DNA of 11,675 bases from CBDCWA01 sp046048295 (lineage in GTDB: Bacteria > Pseudomonadota > Alphaproteobacteria > Rhizobiales > Hyphomicrobiaceae), in assembly GCA_046048295.1 (NCBI GenBank), contig JBJOGJ010000117.1, forward strand, positions 1 to 11,675, read 5' to 3'. A model generated the notes under the pieces. That model did no database searches. It worked only from the letters and a program-made list of their open reading frames with translations, and had not been told where the DNA came from. Shown here one piece after another: positions 6,544 through 11,675 of this stretch (positions are counted from its first letter, which is position 1; every line of letters starts with the position of its first letter). Position numbers and translations under genes: made by a program.

Positions 6544-9500
6544 ATGGCAGACAAGACCGTACGCCTGGAAGACAAGTTCGACCTCGGAGAGGCGCGGCAG
6601 CTCCTTACCGGAACACAGGCGATTGTTCGCCTCGCGCTGATGCAGAAGCAGCGCGACCAGCAGGCCGGGCTCAGGACCGCCGGCTATGTCACCGGATACA
6701 GAGGCTCGCCGATCGCATCCCTCGAAGCGGCGTTCACACGTTACGACCATATCAGTCGCGCGCACGACATTCTCTTCCATCCAGGGCTCAACGAGGATCT
6801 CGCCGCCACGGCAATCTGGGGAGCGCAACAGGCCGAGTTGCGCAACGAAGGCAAGTACGACGGCGTATTTGCGATCTGGTACGGCAAGGGTCCCGGCGTC
6901 GATCGCTCGGGAGACGTCTTCCGCCACGCCAATCATGCAGGCACCTCCAAGCATGGCGGCGTGCTTGCGCTGATGGGTGATGACCACACATGCGAGAGTT
7001 CGACCTCCGCGCACCAGTCCGAGTTTGCCTTCGTCGATGCCATGATGCCGGTTCTGAATCCGGCTGGCGTGCAGGAAATCCTCGACTACGGAATCTACGG
7101 CTTCGCGCTTTCCCGTTTTGCCGGCGTATGGGTTGGCATCAAGTGCGTCAAGGACAACATCGAGAGCACGGCCACCGTAGACGGACGAACCGATAGAATA
7201 AAGATCGTGCTTCCAGCGCCGGATGAGTCCCGCATACCGGAAGGTGGCCTAAACATACGGCTCGGCGATCCCCCGCTTGCCAAGGAAGCCCGCCTCCACC
7301 TGCACAAACGGCGCGCGATGCTGACGTTCGCGCGCGCCAACGGCCTCGACCGGCTGATCTGGCGCGGCGGTCCAGAACCCCGGCTCGGCATCGTCAGCAC
7401 CGGCAAGAGCTACCTCGACACACGTCAGGCTTTGGAAGAACTCGGCATCGACGAGGTGGAGGCGTCGCGGCTCGGCATCCGCCTCTACAAGGTCGCCATG
7501 ACGTGGCCGCTCGAAGCGCGCGGCATTGCTGCCTTCGCCCACGGTCTGGAAAAGATCATGGTCGTCGAGGAGAAGCGCTCACTCATCGAAACTCAGATCA
7601 AGGAGCAGCTCTTCGACTCGCCGGAGCGTCCGCGCATCATCGGCAAACGCGACGAGGCCAACGAATGGCTGTTCCCGGCTTCTGGAGCCTTGTCTCCCAC
7701 CGACATCGCCATTGCTATCGGAAGCCGCCTCGTCGGCATGGGTGCTGGAGGCGGGCTCGCACAGCGCGTCGACGACCTGCGACGGCGCCAGTCCAGCACT
7801 GCCACGGGAGCCGACATCTTCACGCGCATTCCGTATTTTTGCGCCGGCTGCCCGCATAACCGCTCCACTGTTGTCCCTGAAGGTGCACGCGCCTACGCCG
7901 GCATCGGCTGCCACTACATGGTGCAATGGATGGACCGCTCCACCGAGGGCTTCACACAAATGGGTGGCGAGGGCGCAAACTGGATCGGCGAGGCGCCGTT
8001 CTCCAAGCGCCGGCACGTGTTCCAGAATCTCGGCGACGGGACCTACATCCATTCGGGCATCCTGCCGATCAGAGCCGCCATTGCGGCCGGTACCAACATC
8101 ACTTTCAAGATCCTCTACAACGACGCCGTCGCCATGACCGGCGGGCAGAAACTGGATGGCGATCTCACGGTCGGGCAGATGGCGGCGCAACTTGCCGCAG
8201 AGGGCGTGAAGAAGATCGCAATCGTGACCGACGAACCTGGCAAGTACGGCCTGTGGCCCCGCTTTCCGAGCGGTACCCGCGTCCATCACCGCCGTGACAT
8301 CCAGTCTGTCCAGAAGGCCCTGTCCGAGATCGACGGCGTCACAGCACTCATCTACGACCAGACTTGCGCGGCGGAGAAGCGGCGGCGGCGCAAGCGCGGC
8401 ACGTATCCTGACCCCGACAAGCGCGTCTATATCAATCCCGCGGTCTGCGAAGGGTGCGGCGACTGCAGCATCAAGTCGAACTGCATCGCCGTGCTGCCGC
8501 TCGAGACCGAGTTTGGCCGCAAGCGCAAGATTGACCAGTCCCAGTGCAACAAGGACTTCTCGTGTCTCGAGGGGTTCTGCCCGAGCTTCGTCACAGTCCA
8601 CGGCGCCACCATGCAGGAGAGGAAGCCAGGCGACACGGAAGCCCACAGACTGGCTGCGCTGGCGCCGCTTCCCGAACCGCATCGCCCCACGACCGCCAAG
8701 CCCTACACCATCCTGGTTACCGGGATCGGCGGCACCGGCGTAGTGACCGTTTCGGCCATTCTTGGAGAAGCGACACACATCGAGGGCAAATCGTTCGGTT
8801 CCATCGACATGACGGGCCTTGCGCAGAAGGGCGGCGCCGTCGGCTGCCACATCCGCATCGCCGACCGCACCGAAGACATCCATGCCATCCGGATCGGTGT
8901 CGGCGGCGCGGATCTCGTACTAGGCGGCGATCTTGTCGTCGCCGCCGCCCACAATGTCCTCGATACCGTGCGTCCGGACCACACCGCCGTTATCCTTTCG
9001 GACTTCGAGATGATCACCGGCGACTTCACGCGCCATCCGGGCATGACGGTCCCCGCCGCCCGGCTCAAGGAGCGCATTGCCAAGCGCGTCGGCAGTGGCC
9101 CGCACCATGTTTTCGACGTTCACACGGCGGCGGAGGCACTGTTCGGCGACGCGATCGGCGCCAACATGATGCTGCTCGGCATGGCCTATCAGGCAGGCCG
9201 TATCCCGCTTACGAGTTCCTCCATCGAAGCCGCCATCGCCGTGAACGGCGCTGCCGTCGAGATGAACCTCATGGCCTTCAGGCTTGGTCGGCTGGCTATC
9301 CACGACCGACCTCATCTCGAGGCCATGATCCGAGAGGCCACTCATTCCGCCCGCGCCACGGCCAAATCAGGAACAACTTCATTCGAAGAACTCTTGGCCC
9401 GCCGTATGGCCCACCTCGAGGACTTCCAGGACAAGGCGCTTGCCCAGCGCTACGAGGCGAAGGTCCGGTGGGCAGCCCGCATCGAGCGCGAAAGCTGCCC

Positions 9501-10044
9501 TGGCAAATCGGGACTGGCCGAGACCGTGGCCCGTACCTACCACAAGCTTCTCGCCTACAAGGACGAGTATGAGGTGGCCCGACTGCTGACCGAGCCCGCG
9601 TTCGAGGCCGATCTCGAAGCCAGGTTCGGGAACGCACGACGTCTAAGCTTTCACTTGGCACCACCCTTCATCGGTTGGTTGTGGCGCGATCCGGAGACCG
9701 GGCATCCACGCAAGATCACCGTCGGCAACTGGATTCGCCCGCTCCTGCGGTTGCTCGCTCGTGGCAAGGCGCTGCGCGGTACGCATTGGGATCTTTTCGG
9801 ATACGCGGCAGAACGACGCTGCGAGCGGAAGATGATAGGTGATTACGAGCGGCTGCTCGAACGGCTCGCCCCTCAGCTTTCGGAGGCCACACACGACACG
9901 ATCGTGCAACTGGCCGGTGTTGCAGGCGACGTCAAAGGCTTCGGGCACATCAAGCAGACGAGCTACCAATGGGCCATGCGACGGCAGGAGAAGCTGATTG
10001 CTGAGTTGCAGCAGAAATCCACGGCCCGTGCGGCAGCAGAATAG
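6544..10044 (+). CDS. Fused indolepyruvate:ferredoxin oxidoreductase-family enzyme (IorA-IorB type, 1166 aa)
   Basis: The family oxidatively decarboxylates aryl pyruvates (indolepyruvate, phenylpyruvate) to aryl-acetyl-CoA, passing electrons to ferredoxin; it belongs to aromatic amino acid breakdown. Archaeal enzymes use separate IorA and IorB; here both are in one chain. Residues 1-230 are the PYR domain (LTGTQAIVRL, GYRGSPIASLEAAF, GLNEDLAATAIWG). C433-AG-C436 and C456 follow, and the thiamine-diphosphate motif runs from GDG (497-499) to NDAVAMTGG (from 526). The iron-sulfur segment has Cys635, 638, 641, 647, 668, 674 and 679. From about residue 720 comes the IorB/gamma domain (TILVTGIGGTGVVTVSAILG). 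Residues from about 940 to the end match the DUF6537 tail of bacterial fused enzymes (YHKLLAYKDEYEVARLL). The length is normal for the fused family. No aminotransferase, ferredoxin or CoA-ligase gene is adjacent, so the substrate is inferred from family only. The start fits the usual N-terminus, though the ribosome binding site is poor. Confidence 0.92.
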   Translation: MADKTVRLEDKFDLGEARQLLTGTQAIVRLALMQKQRDQQAGLRTAGYVTGYRGSPIASLEAAFTRYDHISRAHDILFHPGLNEDLAATAIWGAQQAELRNEGKYDGVFAIWYGKGPGVDRSGDVFRHANHAGTSKHGGVLALMGDDHTCESSTSAHQSEFAFVDAMMPVLNPAGVQEILDYGIYGFALSRFAGVWVGIKCVKDNIESTATVDGRTDRIKIVLPAPDESRIPEGGLNIRLGDPPLAKEARLHLHKRRAMLTFARANGLDRLIWRGGPEPRLGIVSTGKSYLDTRQALEELGIDEVEASRLGIRLYKVAMTWPLEARGIAAFAHGLEKIMVVEEKRSLIETQIKEQLFDSPERPRIIGKRDEANEWLFPASGALSPTDIAIAIGSRLVGMGAGGGLAQRVDDLRRRQSSTATGADIFTRIPYFCAGCPHNRSTVVPEGARAYAGIGCHYMVQWMDRSTEGFTQMGGEGANWIGEAPFSKRRHVFQNLGDGTYIHSGILPIRAAIAAGTNITFKILYNDAVAMTGGQKLDGDLTVGQMAAQLAAEGVKKIAIVTDEPGKYGLWPRFPSGTRVHHRRDIQSVQKALSEIDGVTALIYDQTCAAEKRRRRKRGTYPDPDKRVYINPAVCEGCGDCSIKSNCIAVLPLETEFGRKRKIDQSQCNKDFSCLEGFCPSFVTVHGATMQERKPGDTEAHRLAALAPLPEPHRPTTAKPYTILVTGIGGTGVVTVSAILGEATHIEGKSFGSIDMTGLAQKGGAVGCHIRIADRTEDIHAIRIGVGGADLVLGGDLVVAAAHNVLDTVRPDHTAVILSDFEMITGDFTRHPGMTVPAARLKERIAKRVGSGPHHVFDVHTAAEALFGDAIGANMMLLGMAYQAGRIPLTSSSIEAAIAVNGAAVEMNLMAFRLGRLAIHDRPHLEAMIREATHSARATAKSGTTSFEELLARRMAHLEDFQDKALAQRYEAKVRWAARIERESCPGKSGLAETVARTYHKLLAYKDEYEVARLLTEPAFEADLEARFGNARRLSFHLAPPFIGWLWRDPETGHPRKITVGNWIRPLLRLLARGKALRGTHWDLFGYAAERRCERKMIGDYERLLERLAPQLSEATHDTIVQLAGVAGDVKGFGHIKQTSYQWAMRRQEKLIAELQQKSTARAAAE

Positions 10045-10215
10045 AAAACACGCAACAGCCAGGAAATTACCCTAATCAGGGATGGCTCCCTGTTCTAGTC
10101 GGCCCAACTATTCTCAAACTCCGCATTCCAAATTAGTGATTGTTCGAGTATACCACCATCGCGCCCTGGTTGTGGGTTGCGGCTTATGCGTACAGATGGC
10201 CTGCAGGACGTTCAG
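10045..10215 (+). other. Intergenic region with alternative hairpins (10070-10092)
   Basis: CAGGGA-TGGC-TCCCTG (10077-10092) is a 6-bp stem followed by TTCT, 33 bp after the oxidoreductase stop, and may be a weak terminator. The same AGGG can instead pair with CCCT at 10070-10073 (loop AATC), so the two hairpins exclude each other. The rest (10093-10215) is less GC-rich at first and should contain the promoter for the downstream pair; I see no clear consensus elements. Confidence 0.4.
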
Positions 10216-10524
10216 ATGACGTTGCGAGACCGTGATATGACCGCACACAGTTTTTCCGGAAACAGCACCTCTACCGGTCAGCAGGCCATGTCGGATTCGA
10301 AGATGAATCAGATTCGTGAGCTGCTGGTGGGTGAGTATTTCCAGCAACTCGAAGCGCGAATTCGTCAGATCGAGACAAAGCTCGACCAGGGGCTCGACGC
10401 GATGCAGGCACGTATCGACGCTCTTGCGGCTGAAACGAATGCCGATTCCAGGACCTCCTTTGACGAGTTGGCGCGCAATATCGAGGAACTCGCGCGCCGC
10501 ATCCGACAAATCCCCCGCGAGTGA
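10216..10524 (+). CDS. Small coiled-coil protein of unknown function
   Basis: I do not recognise a named family. The C-terminal 79 residues, starting MSDSKMNQIRELLVGEYF, are almost entirely predicted helix with heptad character (QQLEARIRQIETKLDQGLDAM, interrupted by a short linker, then FDELARNIEELARRIRQI), so a coiled coil or helical bundle is likely. No signal peptide or membrane segment is seen. The start is uncertain: ATG 10216 (102 residues) has AGGA seven bases upstream; ATG 10288 (78 residues) begins the compact helical part; the frame stays open back to 10177. Its TGA overlaps the GTG of the next gene (GTGA), which suggests coupled translation and stoichiometric production. The motif (I/L)(R/K)ELL near the N-terminus also occurs in the neighbour, pointing to a shared interaction element. 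Confidence 0.72.
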   Translation: MTLRDRDMTAHSFSGNSTSTGQQAMSDSKMNQIRELLVGEYFQQLEARIRQIETKLDQGLDAMQARIDALAAETNADSRTSFDELARNIEELARRIRQIPRE

Positions 10525-11675
10525 GCAAGCCAGGCCCCGGGAACCGCGAAATGGGACAGGACCTCCAGCCCGCCAGTGAGAAACCTGAGGACCAGCACGG
10601 CGACGCCGTTGCACGCCTCAAGGAACTCCTGTTCAGCGACGAGGCGCAGACGCTCAAGGGCATGTCGCAGCGCATCGAGCAGGTGTACGAGCGTGCCGGC
10701 GACGACGAACATCTCAAGTCCAGCGTCGCGCGCGTCCTCGACGGTGCGCTCATGGAGGCGGAAAAGTTCAGGCACGAGCAGGTCTCGCGCGCAATGGCGC
10801 CGATGGTCGTCAAGACGGTCAAGGCGGAATTCCTGAACAGCCAGGACGAACTTGTAGAGGCGATCTACCCGATCACTGGCCGGATGGTGAAGTCCTACGT
10901 CGCCACCGCAATGGCCGACCTCGCGAACGAGATCAACCGGAAGCTCGAGAACAACTCGTTCATGCTCCGGCTGCGCAGCATCATGACAGGCCGCCCTGTC
11001 GCAGAGCTCGCCATTTCCGACTCGCAACGGCTGAACGTCGAGGAGATCCTCCTCATCCGGCGTGGTAGCGGTGAGCTTCTCGAACGCTGGCCCGACACCC
11101 GGGCGCTCTCCAACCGCGACGCGCACCTCAGCGGCATCCTCAGCGCCATCAACGATTTCGCTGGCCACGCCTTCCAGGAGGAGGGCGGCACCATCCGCAA
11201 CTTCGCCGTCGATGATTTCTCGATGTTCCTCAGGGCATCGCCATCCTACCTGCTTGCCGCAAAGTGCTCGGGCACCTCCGCTGGCGGTATCCAGTATATC
11301 ATCGACGACGAGTTCCTCGGATTGCTCGAGCGCGTTCAGGCCAACCAGGTATCCGGCGACGGGCACACCTCGGACCTCAACTTGCTGTCGGAGACCAAGG
11401 AACGGCTCGACGAGCGGATCAAGTCCCGCTTCGACGAGATTACCGCGCCGATGTCGGTCAGTCCGCTCAGAGTGCTAGGCTGGCTATTGCTCCTTGGGCT
11501 GCTCGCAGGGCTCGGCTGGTGGGGATACACGAGCTACGAGGCGGAACGCACCAGAATTGCGGCGAACCAGATCATCGCAGCCTCCGGCGGTCTCAAGCGG
11601 GAATACGTCAAGCTCGACGTCGGCTACCGCGGGCGCACGATCGCGATTTCGGGACTGTCGCCGTCCGAGCAAGTC
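10521..11675 (+). CDS. Inner-membrane-anchored envelope protein, probably OmpA-family with a cytoplasmic N-terminal region; 3' end outside the window
   Basis: The frame is open from the GTG at 10521 to the right edge (385 codons). An ATG at 10551 is an alternative start. Residues 1-165 are helical (LKELLFSDEAQTLKGM; SQDELVEAIYPITGRMVKSY; LRLRSIMTGRPVAELAIS). Residues 171-260 read like an alpha/beta sensor fold: VEEILLIRRGSGELLERW, then HLSGILSAINDFAGHAF, then strands MFLRASPSYLLAAKC. A charged linker leads to one membrane segment at about 318-335 (VLGWLLLLGLLAGLGWW). After it a BON-like strand pair begins (LDVGYRGRTIAISGLSPS). There is no N-terminal signal peptide, so the first 310 residues should be cytoplasmic. 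This layout (helical part, LYP-type helix, membrane helix, BON, then OmpA/MotB domain) is what I recall of OmpA-family proteins with long N-termini; the OmpA domain itself would be downstream and is not seen. The function is unknown. Confidence 0.68.
   Translation, partial: MSKPGPGNREMGQDLQPASEKPEDQHGDAVARLKELLFSDEAQTLKGMSQRIEQVYERAGDDEHLKSSVARVLDGALMEAEKFRHEQVSRAMAPMVVKTVKAEFLNSQDELVEAIYPITGRMVKSYVATAMADLANEINRKLENNSFMLRLRSIMTGRPVAELAISDSQRLNVEEILLIRRGSGELLERWPDTRALSNRDAHLSGILSAINDFAGHAFQEEGGTIRNFAVDDFSMFLRASPSYLLAAKCSGTSAGGIQYIIDDEFLGLLERVQANQVSGDGHTSDLNLLSETKERLDERIKSRFDEITAPMSVSPLRVLGWLLLLGLLAGLGWWGYTSYEAERTRIAANQIIAASGGLKREYVKLDVGYRGRTIAISGLSPSEQV

Noticed and set aside
7579..8883. 434-codon open frame on the minus strand opposite the oxidoreductase
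   Set aside because: Antisense to conserved thiamine-diphosphate and iron-sulfur segments; no family resemblance.
10365..11366. 333-codon open frame on the minus strand opposite the coiled-coil and membrane protein genes
   Set aside because: It spans two coupled genes on the other strand. The plus-strand reading has coherent helices, a membrane segment and gene coupling, which the minus reading lacks.

Overview
The window reads as chromosomal DNA of a GC-rich alphaproteobacterium, most likely Hyphomicrobiales (Rhizobiales). Three things point there: a SOS box of the alphaproteobacterial type (GTTC-N7-GTTC), an imuA-imuB-dnaE2 mutagenesis cassette under that box, and a DUF2853 protein of the kind common in that class. 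I see no insertion sequence, tRNA, rRNA, CRISPR array or phage gene.

Left part (1-4437, minus strand): a damage-inducible translesion-synthesis operon read right to left. A near-consensus promoter with a LexA box over its -10 precedes imuA. imuA overlaps imuB by 83 bp, and imuB overlaps dnaE2 by an ATGA. dnaE2 runs off the left edge, so only its first 631 codons are present. Together the three products form the mutasome: DnaE2 supplies polymerase activity, ImuB is the catalytically dead Y-family adaptor, and ImuA is the RecA-like accessory.

Middle part (4438-6450, plus strand): three small single genes separated by regulatory gaps. They are an exported L,D-transpeptidase (4683-5261), an exported SoxS-like thioredoxin-fold protein (5427-5798) and a cytoplasmic DUF2853 protein (6072-6389). 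Hairpins resembling terminators follow each of them.

Right part (6451-11675, plus strand): a 1166-residue fused indolepyruvate:ferredoxin oxidoreductase-family enzyme stands alone at 6544-10044. After a 170-bp gap comes a two-gene, translationally coupled unit: a small coiled-coil protein (10216-10524) and the N-terminal 385 codons of an inner-membrane-anchored protein (10521 to the right edge). The latter resembles the OmpA-family envelope proteins that carry a large cytoplasmic N-terminal region. This pair is the least understood part of the window. Both proteins share a short helical motif near the N-terminus, and the membrane protein contains a segment that looks like a Roadblock/longin fold. 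That suggests a cytoplasmic signalling or GTPase-linked envelope system, which is an inference only.
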